NCBI GenBank assembly: GCA_041664345.1 | Contig: JBAYKX010000027.1 | Coordinates: 7,381-71,380, forward strand | Source of the DNA: GWE2-40-63 sp041664345 | Lineage (GTDB): Bacteria > Bacteroidota > Bacteroidia > Bacteroidales > SZUA-534 | Reading direction: 5' to 3' | Length of the DNA stretch: 64,000 nt | Shown: one piece after another, positions 45,794-56,085 of the stretch | How positions within the stretch are numbered: position 1 is the stretch's first letter | How the letters are laid out: every line of letters starts with the position of its first letter | The notes under the pieces: model-generated | What the model was told of the DNA's origin: nothing | Databases searched by the model: none | What the model saw: the letters and a program-made list of their open reading frames with translations, nothing else | Made by a program: the position numbers and the translations under genes

Positions 45794-45926
45794 GCAAAAC
45801 CAACTCTTTTTTAACATTAGTAATTTTGTGTGATATAATAAATATTTTAATTTCAGACCGGTATCTTACTCCGAATTCCTTTTTTCCATTATTTTTGTGG
45901 TTCCATGAAATTAGTATAATTTTAAA

Positions 45927-46790
45927 ATGAAGCAGTTTCTTTTAATCATTGCCATAGCCTTATTAATGATATCCAGTTTGTTTTCGCAAGACAATGATAT
46001 TTTAATAAGCATGCCAAAAGAAGTGAAAGCCGGGAATGAATTTCTTTTGATTGTAAGTTTTCCTCAGAACCACATGATTGGAGCCTCCCGGTTGCAATTA
46101 CAGCTTCCAAATGGATTTATTGCCGAAGCAAAAAAAAATGAAAACGCTGACTTTAAATTTGAAAATCAAAAGGCATCGTTTCAATGGCTCAGTTTCCCCC
46201 AGGATCAGATTGTTGAAGTTTCCATGAGTATTACGGTAGCACCTACAATGGAAGGATATTTTGTGGTTAAAGGCATTGCTAATTGGATATCGAATAAAGA
46301 ATCGTTGCGGACTAATATATATCCTCAGGTTATTACGGTTCGAGCAGGCGATAAGAATGAAAATGAATTACAGAAAAGTTTTGAAAAAACCAAATTCACT
46401 TACGAAGAATTCAATTCCGCTGGAATTGCCTGCATACGACAGGTTCCTTTTGAAAAAAATGGAGAAGTTATTGTAAATATTATGGTAAGTAAAGGCGATT
46501 TGAATAAGTATGGCAAAATACAGGAAACAATTCCAGTAGGTTATAAAGTAGAAAACATAAAAAGCCAAAAAGCTATTTTTGTTTATAATGAAAAACAAAA
46601 TATTGTAAAATATATGTGGATGTCAATGCCAGACAAACCTAAATTTTTGGTTTCCTATAAATTGATTCCAACGGAAGCAATTGATAAATCAAATCCATTT
46701 CTAATATTTGGCACTTTTTATTACGCCGATAACAACAAAACCTTTACAATTGATATACTAGAGCGGGGAATAGAACTGGAAGGATACTAA
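45927..46790 (+). CDS. Secreted protein of unknown function
   Basis: A 287-residue protein with a signal peptide ('FLLIIAIALLMISSLFSQ') and a beta-rich first half resembling an Ig-like domain ('ISMPKEVKAGNEFLLIVSF', 'RLQLQLPNGFIAEAKKN', 'ITVAPTMEGYFVVKGIANW'). The second half shows 'NGEVIVNIMVSKGD' and ends 'TFTIDILERGIELEG'. I see no catalytic motif. The pattern resembles secreted DUF-type proteins of gliding or surface organisms but I do not recognise it. Upstream is the GT39-like gene. Confidence 0.65.
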   Translation: MKQFLLIIAIALLMISSLFSQDNDILISMPKEVKAGNEFLLIVSFPQNHMIGASRLQLQLPNGFIAEAKKNENADFKFENQKASFQWLSFPQDQIVEVSMSITVAPTMEGYFVVKGIANWISNKESLRTNIYPQVITVRAGDKNENELQKSFEKTKFTYEEFNSAGIACIRQVPFEKNGEVIVNIMVSKGDLNKYGKIQETIPVGYKVENIKSQKAIFVYNEKQNIVKYMWMSMPDKPKFLVSYKLIPTEAIDKSNPFLIFGTFYYADNNKTFTIDILERGIELEGY

Positions 46791-46810
46791 TCAACTTATA
46801 TAAAAACGTT

Positions 46811-47368
46811 TTAAATGGTTAATTTAAAAAGTGTTAGCGAACAGTTGCATGGCGGATTTCCACATCTTATGCATCCATAATTTAGTTTTATACTTTCATC
46901 GTACCAATAATTAGGAATTATTTCAACGTTTTTGAATCCGAATTTTTTGAGCTTTACTGTAAAATTAAAGCTTTTGCTCTCGGTCCAGGCCAAGTAGAAA
47001 AAAACCGTTGCCCCATACAAAGTTTTCATCTTTTCAATAGCTGCTAGTATCAAACTTGTTCCAAAACCTAGCTGCTGAAAATTAGGCTTAATAGCAATTG
47101 TTTTTATAATTCCATAAGGCAATGCAGCGTTATCAATCGTATAATTTAGATTCCTATTATTTAATTCGGCAACTTCCTTATTCCACAATGCAAAACAAAA
47201 TCCTAAAATTTGCTTCTGATGCACAACTTTTAAAAATACACCGGGTAATTCCAATGTTTTAGCTATCTGACTAACTGTTAAATAGTTTGAACCGAAACAT
47301 TCATCCGCAATATTTTTTATTGACCCGCAATCACTTTTACGAATTGGAACTAAATCATATTTTTCCAT
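46811..47368 (-). CDS. GNAT-family N-acetyltransferase
   Basis: A 185-residue protein with the GNAT fold: 'ILGFCFALWNKEV' strand, 'PYGIIKTIAIKPNFQQLGFG' (acetyl-CoA pyrophosphate loop Q-x-x-G-x-G), 'SLILAAIEKMK' helix and 'GATVFFYLAWTE'. The C-terminus carries a short Cys-rich end ('CIRCGNPPCNC') that is unusual for GNATs and could bind a metal. The substrate is unknown. It is convergent with the 45927 gene and precedes the terminator of clpC on the same strand. Confidence 0.88.
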   Translation of the reverse strand: MEKYDLVPIRKSDCGSIKNIADECFGSNYLTVSQIAKTLELPGVFLKVVHQKQILGFCFALWNKEVAELNNRNLNYTIDNAALPYGIIKTIAIKPNFQQLGFGTSLILAAIEKMKTLYGATVFFYLAWTESKSFNFTVKLKKFGFKNVEIIPNYWYDESIKLNYGCIRCGNPPCNCSLTLFKLTI

Positions 47369-47431
47369 CTAATAAAATTAGTTTTATATTAAATTGAAGT
47401 GCAGGCTCAAATTATAAAATGAATGCATTAT

Positions 47432-47465
47432 AAAAAAACCAGACTATAAATAATCTGGTTTTTTT
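47432..47465 (-). terminator. Terminator of clpC
   Basis: AAAAAAACCAGA/TCTGGTTTTTTT stem with a 10-base loop, 17 bp beyond the clpC stop codon (read on the minus strand). Confidence 0.9.
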
Positions 47466-47481
47466 GATCTTTTAATTCTCT

Positions 47482-50042
47482 TTATTCTTCTGAATCGGAA
47501 TCATCTTCAACATCAACAGTACTTGTGGCTTTTCGTGAGTTTTCAATTTTAAACTTCACTTTATCCGCTTTTTTATCATACGATACTGATATCACATCGC
47601 CTTCTAGCATTTCAGCTCTTAAAATGACTTCAGCCATTTCATCTTCCAAATACTTTTGAATAGCTCTTTTTAATGGACGGGCACCATATTGTACATCATA
47701 TCCTTTTTCAGCAATAAAATCTTTTGCTTTGGGCGATATCCGAAGTTTATACCCTAACTGTTCTACGCGCTGATACAAACCTTTCAACTCAATATCAATA
47801 ATTAAATGGATGTGTTCTTTTGTTAGCTGATTAAACATTACCACATCATCAATCAGGTTTAAAAATTCAGGGGCAAAAGCATTTTTAAGTGCTTTTTCAA
47901 TGATACCTTTAGCTATTTCATTGGATGACTGCTGTTTTGTTGTTGTATTAAAACCTACTCCAGCACCAAAATCCTTTAACATTTTGGTACCAATATTTGA
48001 GGTCATTATAATTATTGTATTTCTGAAATCAATTCTGCGTCCCAAACTATCTGTTAACCTTCCTTCATCCAAAACTTGGAGTAATAAATGGAATACATCA
48101 GGATGCGCTTTTTCAATTTCATCGAGCAATACCACTGAATACGGTTTTCTCCTGACTTTCTCTGTTAATTGGCCTCCTTCTTCATAACCAACATATCCGG
48201 GAGGTGCACCAACCAATCTTGAAACTGAAAATTTTTCCATGTATTCACTCATGTCAACACGAATTAGATTGTCTTTGCTATCAAACAGGTATTGAGCCAA
48301 TACTTTAGCTAATTGTGTTTTTCCAACACCGGTAGGACCTAAGAAAATAAAGGTTCCAATGGGTTTATTCGGATCTTTAAGTCCGGCACGGTTGCGCTGA
48401 ATTGACTTAACAATTTTTTCAATGGCCTCGTCTTGTCCAATAACTCCACCTTTAAGTTCTTGTGCCATTTTTAAAAGTCGTGAACCTTCTGCTTGAGCAA
48501 TCCTTTGAACCGGAACTCCGGTCATCATGGCAACTACCTCTGCCACATTTTCAGAATTTACTGTTTCACGGTGTTTAATCAAATCATTTTCCCATTTGTT
48601 TTTCTCGTTTTCCAGATTTTCCAGTAATTTCTTTTCAGTATCTCTAAAACTAGCCGCCATTTCAAAGTTTTGACTTTTAACGGCGTGTATTTTCTTCTCA
48701 CGTACTTCTTCAATTTCCTTTTCCAACTCTTCAATACGTTGTGGTACTTTTATATTCGAAATATGAACCCTAGAACCGGATTCATCCATGGCATCAATTG
48801 CTTTATCTGGCAAATGACGGTCAGAAATGTACCGATTTGTTAATTTAACGCAGGCCTCAATAGCATCCGCAGTATAGTTCACATTATGATGTTCTTCGTA
48901 CCTACTTTTTATATTGTTGAGAATTTCAATGGTCTCTTCAGCTGAAGTTGGATCAACCATAACTTTCTGAAAACGCCGTTCCAAAGCACCATCTTTTTCA
49001 ATAAACTGACGGTATTCGTTCAAAGTAGTTGCTCCAATACATTGTATTTCACCTCGGGCTAATGCAGGCTTAAGCATATTTGCGGCATCTAAAGAACCAG
49101 TGGCACCTCCTGCACCAACAATAGTGTGTATTTCATCAATAAATAAAATTACATTATCGTTTTTCGACAGCTCATTAAGTATTGCTTTCATCCGTTCTTC
49201 AAATTGTCCTCGATATTTTGTACCTGCTACAATTGAGGCTAAATCCAAAGCAATAATCCTTTTGCCAAACAAAATCCGGGATACTTTTTTTTGTATAATC
49301 CGAATAGCCATACCTTCAGCAATTGCTGATTTTCCAACTCCGGGTTCACCTATTAATACAGGGTTATTTTTTTTCCTCCTACTTAATATCTGAGCCAATC
49401 GTTCAATTTCAATTTCCCTACCAACAATAGGATCTAAACGGTTCTCTTCGGCGGCTTTGGTTAAATCGACTCCAAAATTGTCGAGCACTGGAGTTTCCGA
49501 AGTCGATTTTGGTGCATTAGCCTGAGGATTTGCATGTCCCTCATGACGTCCACCAAAATCATCATCATCATCGTCGTTATTAAAATTATGTTCTGCCATA
49601 CCTTTGGTTTGCTCTTTTTGCATCATCGATTTAACATTTTCGTAAGATACTTCGTATTCCGTAAGTGTAATGGTAGCCAAACTTGTTTCATCTCTTAAGA
49701 TAGCCAACAATAAATGACCCGTATTTACCGATTCATTTTTCATAGCCCGTGCCTCCAAATAAACAACTTTCAACGCATTTTCAGCACTTTTAAGTAATGG
49801 AATATTCTCCTTATCATTTATAGCTTTTTCACCTTTTGATCGGATTTTTGTTTCCATCGCTTTTTTAACATCAAACAAGTCTAAACCCAGTGATATTAAT
49901 GTTTCAATGGCTAGTCCTCCCCTTCACGGAGCATTCCTAGGAATATATGTTCAGTACCTATGTGATTGTTATTTAATCTTATCGCTTCTTCTTTACTGTA
50001 AGCTAAGATATCTTTCATTTTTTGAGAAAATTTAGAATCCAT
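47482..50042 (-). CDS. clpC: ATP-dependent Clp protease ATPase subunit ClpC (frameshifted near N-terminus)
   Basis: A ~853-residue AAA+ unfoldase, joined over one lost base. Frame 1 starts at ATG 50042 (MDSKFSQKMKDILAYSKEEA, Clp_N) and fails after 'GMLREGED'; frame 2 continues 'LAIETLISLGLDLFDVKKAM'. The shift lies near 49914-49922 in a G/C run. D1 has Walker A 'GEPGVGKSA', D2 'GPTGVGKTQ'; between them a UVR-type middle motif ('EEVREKKIHAVKSQNFEMAA') marks ClpC. 'GAGVGFN' is the ClpP-binding VGF loop. Terminator at 47432. A working copy is expected, so the shift is most likely an indel error. Confidence 0.93.
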
Positions 50043-50248
50043 CGTATGTTTGAATTGATTTAGGGTTTCGAATTTCAATTAATGTACCAAAAATAATTAT
50101 TAATTAATAATTCCAGTACAATTATAAACATTATTGTGTTGATAATTTATGCAAAAACCATTAAAGAACCCGAGTACTAAAGTCATTAATTTTAGTACCT
50201 TTAGTCGCTTAAAAAAAATACATATTGCTAAATCAAAATATATTATAA

Positions 50249-52762
50249 ATGGCTGACGGAGAGAAAATTATTAAAATCAATATTGAGGAGGAGATGAAAT
50301 CGTCCTACATCGACTATTCCATGTCGGTGATTGTTGCCCGTGCTTTACCTGATGTACGCGATGGAATGAAACCTGTTCACCGCAGGGTTTTGTACGGAAT
50401 GAGGGAATTAGGTGTTTTCGCAAACCGACCTTATAAAAAATCGGCACGTATTGTTGGAGAGGTACTTGGAAAGTACCATCCACATGGTGATACCTCTGTT
50501 TATTATGCAATGGTGCGGATGGCTCAGGAATGGTCGTTGCGGTATCCATTGGTTGACGGGCAAGGTAACTTTGGTTCTGTTGATGGAGATAGTCCGGCGG
50601 CAATGCGTTATACTGAGGCAAGGCTTAAAAAAATTGCTGAGGAGATGCTAGCCGATTTAGATAAAGAAACCGTTGATTTTCAATTAAATTTTGATGATTC
50701 ACTGGAAGAACCAACAGTACTTCCGACTAAAATCCCCAATTTATTGATTAATGGAGCTTCGGGTATTGCCGTTGGTATGGCTACAAATATGCCGCCGCAT
50801 AATCTTTCAGAAGTAATTGACGCCTTGTGTGCAATAATCGATAACAGTGACATTACTACCGATGAGCTTATTCAAATTGTCAAAGCACCTGACTTTCCGA
50901 CAGGAGGAATTATCTATGGTTACCAAGGAGTAAAAGATGCATTTGAAACCGGAAGAGGAAGAATTGTAATTAGAGGTCGTGCTGAAATTGAAGCTGCTGA
51001 ACATGGTAAATCAAGAATTGTAATTACTGAAATTCCTTATATGGTAAATAAAGCCGAAATGATAATTAAAACGGCTGAATTGGTTAACGATAAAAAGATT
51101 GAAGGAATATCGAATGTAAACGATGAATCGGATCGTAACGGGATGAGGGTAGTTTATGATTTAAAAAAAGAAGCCATTCCTCATGTGGTATTAAATAAAT
51201 TATACAAATATACGGCACTCCAGACTTCATTTAGCGTGAATAACATTGCTTTGGTTGATGGACGTCCACAAATGCTAACTCTTAAGTTATTATTAGAAAA
51301 ATTTATTGCGCACCGGCACGATGTGGTGATTCGGCGAACTCAATTTGAATTGCGCAAAGCCGAAGAACGGGCTCATATTCTGGAAGGGTTAATTATTGCC
51401 AGCGATAATATTGACGAAGTAATCCGTATCATACGGGCATCAAAAACACCCGATGAAGCCCGCGAATCATTAATGGAAGCTTTCAATCTCAGTGATATTC
51501 AGTCAAGGGCTATTGTTGAAATGCGTTTGCGTCAATTAACCGGTCTGGAACAAGACAAATTGCGTGCTGAATATGAAGATATCAAAAAATTGATTGAATA
51601 TTTAAAAGAGGTACTTGCCAATATTGACCTCAGAATGAAGATAATAAAGGATGAATTAATTGAAATTAAAGAAAAATATGGGGATGCCCGTAGAACTGAA
51701 ATTGTTCCCGATGCCGAAGAATTTAATCCCGAAGACTTTTACGCCGATGAAGAGGTAGTAATTACTATTTCGCACTTAGGCTATATTAAAAGGACCGCAC
51801 TTTCAGAATTTAGAACACAAAGTAGGGGTGGAGTGGGCTCCAAAGGAAGTACAACCCGTGATACCGACTTTGTGGAGCATTTATATACTGCCAATATGCA
51901 CAGTACCATGCTTTTCTTTACTGAATTAGGTAAATGCTTTTGGTTAAAAGTTTATGAAATACCCGAGGGAACTAAAATTTCCAAAGGTAGAGCTATTCAA
52001 AACCTGCTACAGATTGATGGAGAAGATAATGTAAAAGCGTACATAAACGTAAAAACATTAGCTGATAAAGAATATATTGACAATCATTTTATTGTGCTTG
52101 CTACCAAAAATGGTATTATTAAAAAAACTAACCTTGAAGCATACAGCAGGCCTCGTCAAAATGGCGTTAATGCCATAACAATTCGTGAAGGGGATCAATT
52201 ATTAGAAGCCCGTTTGACCAATGGAAATCATGAAATCATTTTAGCGGTAAGGAGCGGAAAAGCCATCCGATTTAACGAAAAAGGAGTCCGTGCAATTGGA
52301 CGAACCGCTTCTGGTGTTCGAGGTGTTTCACTGGCAGCCGGTGATTCCGTAATTGGAATGATCTGTATTGAAGGTGCCAGCGAAGATATCTTGGTGGTAT
52401 CGGAAAACGGATACGGAAAACGTTCCGATATTGATGATTACCGGATTACAAAACGAGGTGGTAAAGGAGTAAAAACACTAAATGTTACCGATAAAACCGG
52501 TGAATTAATTGCCATGAAAGGTGTTACCGATGAAAATGATCTGATGATTATTACCAAAAATGGATTGACCATACGATTGGCTGTTACTGAGCTCCGGGTT
52601 ATGGGACGTGCCACTCAAGGGGTACGCCTGATAAACCTTAAAAAGGGCGATCAAATTGCAGCCATTGCCTACGTTGCAGCTGGTGATAAGGAAAATGAAG
52701 ATGAAGTGGAATTTGATGGTGAAGAGGCTGGTTTTATAGCATCAGAAGAATCAGAAGATTAA
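50249..52762 (+). CDS. gyrA: DNA gyrase subunit A
   Basis: An 837-residue type IIA topoisomerase A subunit that introduces negative supercoils. It begins MADGEKIIKINIEEEMKSSY and has the DNA-breaking Tyr121 in 'AAMRYTEARL'. The quinolone region reads 'YHPHGDTSVYYAMVRM', with Thr82 and Tyr86 at the positions equal to E. coli Ser83 and Asp87. The C-terminal beta-pinwheel carries the GyrA-box-like 'KRGGKGVKTLNV' (instead of Q-R-R-G-G-K-G), which separates it from ParC. An acidic tail (EDEVEFDGEEAG) ends it. Upstream 206 bp holds no clear promoter. No gyrB nearby. Confidence 0.97.
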   Translation: MADGEKIIKINIEEEMKSSYIDYSMSVIVARALPDVRDGMKPVHRRVLYGMRELGVFANRPYKKSARIVGEVLGKYHPHGDTSVYYAMVRMAQEWSLRYPLVDGQGNFGSVDGDSPAAMRYTEARLKKIAEEMLADLDKETVDFQLNFDDSLEEPTVLPTKIPNLLINGASGIAVGMATNMPPHNLSEVIDALCAIIDNSDITTDELIQIVKAPDFPTGGIIYGYQGVKDAFETGRGRIVIRGRAEIEAAEHGKSRIVITEIPYMVNKAEMIIKTAELVNDKKIEGISNVNDESDRNGMRVVYDLKKEAIPHVVLNKLYKYTALQTSFSVNNIALVDGRPQMLTLKLLLEKFIAHRHDVVIRRTQFELRKAEERAHILEGLIIASDNIDEVIRIIRASKTPDEARESLMEAFNLSDIQSRAIVEMRLRQLTGLEQDKLRAEYEDIKKLIEYLKEVLANIDLRMKIIKDELIEIKEKYGDARRTEIVPDAEEFNPEDFYADEEVVITISHLGYIKRTALSEFRTQSRGGVGSKGSTTRDTDFVEHLYTANMHSTMLFFTELGKCFWLKVYEIPEGTKISKGRAIQNLLQIDGEDNVKAYINVKTLADKEYIDNHFIVLATKNGIIKKTNLEAYSRPRQNGVNAITIREGDQLLEARLTNGNHEIILAVRSGKAIRFNEKGVRAIGRTASGVRGVSLAAGDSVIGMICIEGASEDILVVSENGYGKRSDIDDYRITKRGGKGVKTLNVTDKTGELIAMKGVTDENDLMIITKNGLTIRLAVTELRVMGRATQGVRLINLKKGDQIAAIAYVAAGDKENEDEVEFDGEEAGFIASEESED

Positions 52763-52787
52763 TTATTATTTAAAATAATATTTATTT

Positions 52788-52795
52788 TATATTTG
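52788..52795 (+). promoter_or_regulatory. -7 element upstream of the TPR gene
   Basis: TATATTTG matches TAnnTTTG and lies 31 bp before the ATG at 52826. No proper -33 element is visible. Confidence 0.35.
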
Positions 52796-52825
52796 CGCCT
52801 TAAAAATTAACTAAAATTTTATAAA

Positions 52826-54000
52826 ATGAAAAAACTTGCATTTTTACTTTCTTTTATGATGACTGTGTTGATGGTTTCAGCACAGAATTCTAAAGTTCCA
52901 AGTGCCATTAACTATTCAAAACCACAGTACAACCAGCTTGATAAAGCAAAAGAAGCGATTGATGCCGCCCTTATTCATGAAAAAACAATGAATAGTGCTA
53001 AAGCATGGAAAGTTAGCGGTGATGTGTATTTGGCAATTGCACAAACCACTGATGAAAAATTTAAAACCCTTTGCGAAAATCCATTGCAGGTTTCTTTTGA
53101 TTCATTCAAAAAAGCAACGGAATTGGATGTTAAAAACCAATTTTCGGCAGAGATTACCTTGCAGTTAATTAAACTTAGTGCTTTACGAATTAACACTGGA
53201 ATTGCCTTTTTAACGACGGTAAATATGATAAAGCTTTTTATTCTTTTACCAACTCATTGGAAATTGATAAAATTGTAAGACCAGGAACCATTGATACGAT
53301 GATTGTTTTTAATGCAGGAATAGCTGCTGATAGAGCAAAAATGTATGATGAAGCAATTAAATATTACCGGATGACAGCTTCCTTAAGATATGAAGGTTCT
53401 AAAGTTTATGGTTTTATTGCAAGCATTGAGCGGGAACGCGGTGATACCAATGCTTTTGTAAATGTTCTTAAAGAAGGTATTGATTCCTTTCCAAATGATA
53501 ATAGTGTTTTAATGGTAGAATTAATTAATTACTACTTAATTAAAGATATGTCGGATTTGGCATTGGAATATTTGACAAAGGCTATTGATAAAGACTCGAC
53601 CAATGCAACCTTTCATTTTGCTAAAGGAGCGTTGTACGATAAGCTAAAGGATTTTGAAAAAGCGAAAGTATCTTACGAAAGAGCCGTGGAAATCAAAAAT
53701 GATTATTTCGATGCATATTATAATTTAGGAGCTTTGTATTTTAATAAAGGAGCTGATATGCTGAAAGAAGCGAATAATATTCCTCCTAAAGAACAAAAGA
53801 GATATGATGCCGCTGTTATTGAGTCATTTAAAGAGCTAGAAAAAGCTTTACCATATTTGGAGCGGGCTCATGAAATTGATCCCAAAGAAAAGTCAACCAT
53901 GCTTACATTAAAAGAGATTTATTTTAAACTCCGAAATGATGAAGAAGAATACATGGTAAAATACCAACAAATAAATGACGAATTAAAAGCAATTGAATAA
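52826..54000 (+). CDS. Secreted TPR-repeat protein (frameshifted)
   Basis: A joined protein of ~391 residues: signal peptide (MKKLAFLLSFMMTVLMVSAQ), then TPR repeats. Frame 1 leaves the reading at 'LRINTGIAFLT', frame 2 continues 'FNDGKYDKAFYSFTNSLEID'. The shift maps to the T5 run near 53203-53208 (one T missing). Frame 2 has about five TPRs, e.g. 'VYGFIASIERERGDTNAF' and 'FDAYYNLGALYFNKGADM'. TPR proteins scaffold complexes; the partner is unknown. The gene follows gyrA and ends at a terminator (54010). An indel error is the probable cause of the split. Confidence 0.8.
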
Positions 54001-54009
54001 TTACAATGT

Positions 54010-54030
54010 AAGCCGGAAAACCCCCGGCTT
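54010..54030 (+). terminator. Terminator after the TPR gene
   Basis: AAGCCGG/CCGGCTT stem with a 7-base loop and a following ATTTTTAATT tract, 9 bp after the stop. Confidence 0.85.
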
Positions 54031-54171
54031 ATTTTTAATTTGTATTATTTAACATAATATATATTATCAGCTAACTATTTCTAAAATAAAATTCATCTAA
54101 AATTGACATTCTAATTGCTTTGATTTTAAATTTCTTAATTCATTGTAACCCTAAATCCTTAAAATATTCAA

Positions 54172-54939
54172 TTATTTAGTTGAGTTTATTTTTTGGTTCA
54201 CTGCATTCGACTGTAGTTTCAAATAACCATCATCAGGAAAAAGTTTAAATCCAAATAACAAAACATCAGATGCTTCTTTTAAAGTTCCTTTGTTTATCAA
54301 AAACTCCGAATATTTCAAAAAACCACTAATAAGCCACGATTTTGTATCAGAGTTAAAAGTAATGGACTGATTTTTAATCATCTCTTGTAATTTATTTTTG
54401 GCTTGTTCCATACTTTTTGCGCCTTGACTTTGATTATTTGACATAATTTCATTAATTCCTGTGAAATATAATAAACCATAATCCGGTTCTCGATTCAGTT
54501 TATCCAGTTGTTTCGCAGCAACAATTACTTTCCGGTAATCAGCTTTTTCAAATTGAGTGGTAATTTCCTTATTGAGTTCTACCTTTAAGAGATTTATAAA
54601 TTCAATATTTTCCTCGTAAAGTTTACCTTCTTTATCTTTTTTAACAAACTTAGCTGCATATTTTAATGCTTGTTTATAACCGTCCTTATAATCTTCTTTA
54701 ATTATGGGATCCTCTGAAATTGAAAGCTGGTAATAACACATGGCTACATACAGATAAGGCTCAGCATCTATAGCATTGTCCTCTTTATAAGTGTAATTAT
54801 CAGCTTTTAACAAGCAACTTTCATATTTACCTTGGCTATACAATTGAGCCAATTTTTTATATTCACTTTTAACTTCTTGTGCAATAGAACTTGACGAAAT
54901 GGTAAAACCCAATAAACACAAACAAATTAATTTTCTCAT
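54172..54939 (-). CDS. Secreted TPR-like protein of unknown function
   Basis: A 255-residue protein with signal peptide (MRKLICLCLLGFTISSSSIAQ) and helical repeats, e.g. 'YKKLAQLYSQGKYESCLLKA', 'YLYVAMCYYQLSISEDP' and 'YGLLYFTGINEIMSNNQSQG'. The repeats are TPR-like in spacing but degenerate. No enzymatic motif. It is followed by a 97-bp gap to the next minus-strand gene upstream (55037). It may act as a periplasmic scaffold. I do not recognise the family. Confidence 0.7.
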   Translation of the reverse strand: MRKLICLCLLGFTISSSSIAQEVKSEYKKLAQLYSQGKYESCLLKADNYTYKEDNAIDAEPYLYVAMCYYQLSISEDPIIKEDYKDGYKQALKYAAKFVKKDKEGKLYEENIEFINLLKVELNKEITTQFEKADYRKVIVAAKQLDKLNREPDYGLLYFTGINEIMSNNQSQGAKSMEQAKNKLQEMIKNQSITFNSDTKSWLISGFLKYSEFLINKGTLKEASDVLLFGFKLFPDDGYLKLQSNAVNQKINSTK

Positions 54940-55036
54940 TGAACAATGTATTTAGTTTAAAAAAGTAACCCAATTTGCGAAAAAATAACCAACTTTCAAA
55001 AATACTTTTTTGACAAAAACACCTGTATATTAGATA

Positions 55037-56059
55037 TCACTGCTTTTTTGCAATCATTAATTTGTAATAAACTTCACTGATATTGCGGTATTGGTTTGGT
55101 TCATCCTCAATAAAGAAGAACCTTCCCCCCCATTTATATTCCACTTTAATGTACACCAACGTGATATCATTTGAAGTTATGACCGTTCGGGTTACTCTCT
55201 TTCCTCCTATTTCCGGCGATTCTACCAAATCGTGTAATCCTGTTTCATTTAACGAAGATTCCGGTTTTGTATCAATTTTTTTAGCTTCAACATTATCGGT
55301 TATACTCTTTTTTGAAGCTGCATTGTTGGGTGCTTCAGCTTGAATGGATTCTTCATTTTCAACGGTTTGAGTAACTGATTCCTTGTCGATATTTTCAACC
55401 GGTGTTTTTTCTTGTATGGTATCTGTTTCAGCAGTTTGTTTTGCTTCTGGCTTTTTATCCTCTTTTACCGGCTGTTTTGTATCTTCTTCAATTTTCCTCA
55501 CCTCATCATCATGCTTTTGCTTTATCTTGTCTTCTATTTCATCTATATGGCGTTGTATTTCCAGGTTATACTCCTTATCATAGTCAAAATCAATGAGCTT
55601 GGCATCGTATTTAATCTTTCCAACGGGATTGGTAAAAAACATGGTATCCACTTCGGGATAAGTCTTAAAAAGTGTTACATAGAAATCAAAATCGGGAATG
55701 GGCTCAAATTCCGGGTCCGAAGTAACATCGGAAGGAATATGAGTGCTGAAATCAACTTTTTTGGTAACATAGCCTGGTTTTTCGAACCAGAACAAGTACT
55801 GATGGTTCAATTGGAGGTTAAACTGAAATTTTCCATTGTCGGTTGGGGAAAAGTTGTCTATTTTCACACCATCTTGGTACAAAGTAATTTGGGTATTATC
55901 CAGGTTTCCCCATTCGACTTTCAATTTTCCAAAAGCTACAACCATTGATTTGTCCTGAGAATATAAATCGGAAAATGAAAGAATGATAATACCAACGACC
56001 AGTATTGTATTTCGGATGAGTTGAGCTATTTGTAAAAAAAAACAATTTATAAAAAACAT
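55037..56059 (-). CDS. Secreted protein with a charged low-complexity linker
   Basis: A ~340-residue protein of unknown function. After a long N-terminal signal/anchor ('NTILVVGIIILSFSDLYSQ') there is a beta-sandwich-like domain (residues ~40-120, 'KLKVEWGNLDNTQITLYQDG', like a PEGA or CarboxypepD_reg domain), then a long Glu/Lys/Thr linker (~190-290) and a C-terminal strand domain ('VYIKVEYKWGGRFFFIEDEP'). I start at ATG 56059; a TTG at 56089 overlaps the hydantoinase stop and is less likely. It is closely linked to the upstream hydA gene on the same strand. Confidence 0.65.
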   Translation of the reverse strand: MFFINCFFLQIAQLIRNTILVVGIIILSFSDLYSQDKSMVVAFGKLKVEWGNLDNTQITLYQDGVKIDNFSPTDNGKFQFNLQLNHQYLFWFEKPGYVTKKVDFSTHIPSDVTSDPEFEPIPDFDFYVTLFKTYPEVDTMFFTNPVGKIKYDAKLIDFDYDKEYNLEIQRHIDEIEDKIKQKHDDEVRKIEEDTKQPVKEDKKPEAKQTAETDTIQEKTPVENIDKESVTQTVENEESIQAEAPNNAASKKSITDNVEAKKIDTKPESSLNETGLHDLVESPEIGGKRVTRTVITSNDITLVYIKVEYKWGGRFFFIEDEPNQYRNISEVYYKLMIAKKQ

Positions 56060-56085
56060 AGTACTTTTTGCTTGAAAAACTATAT

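Noticed and set aside
55412..55948. 178-codon plus-strand frame
   Set aside because: It is antisense to the Glu/Lys-rich linker of the 55037-56059 gene, which makes hydrophobic sequence by chance.
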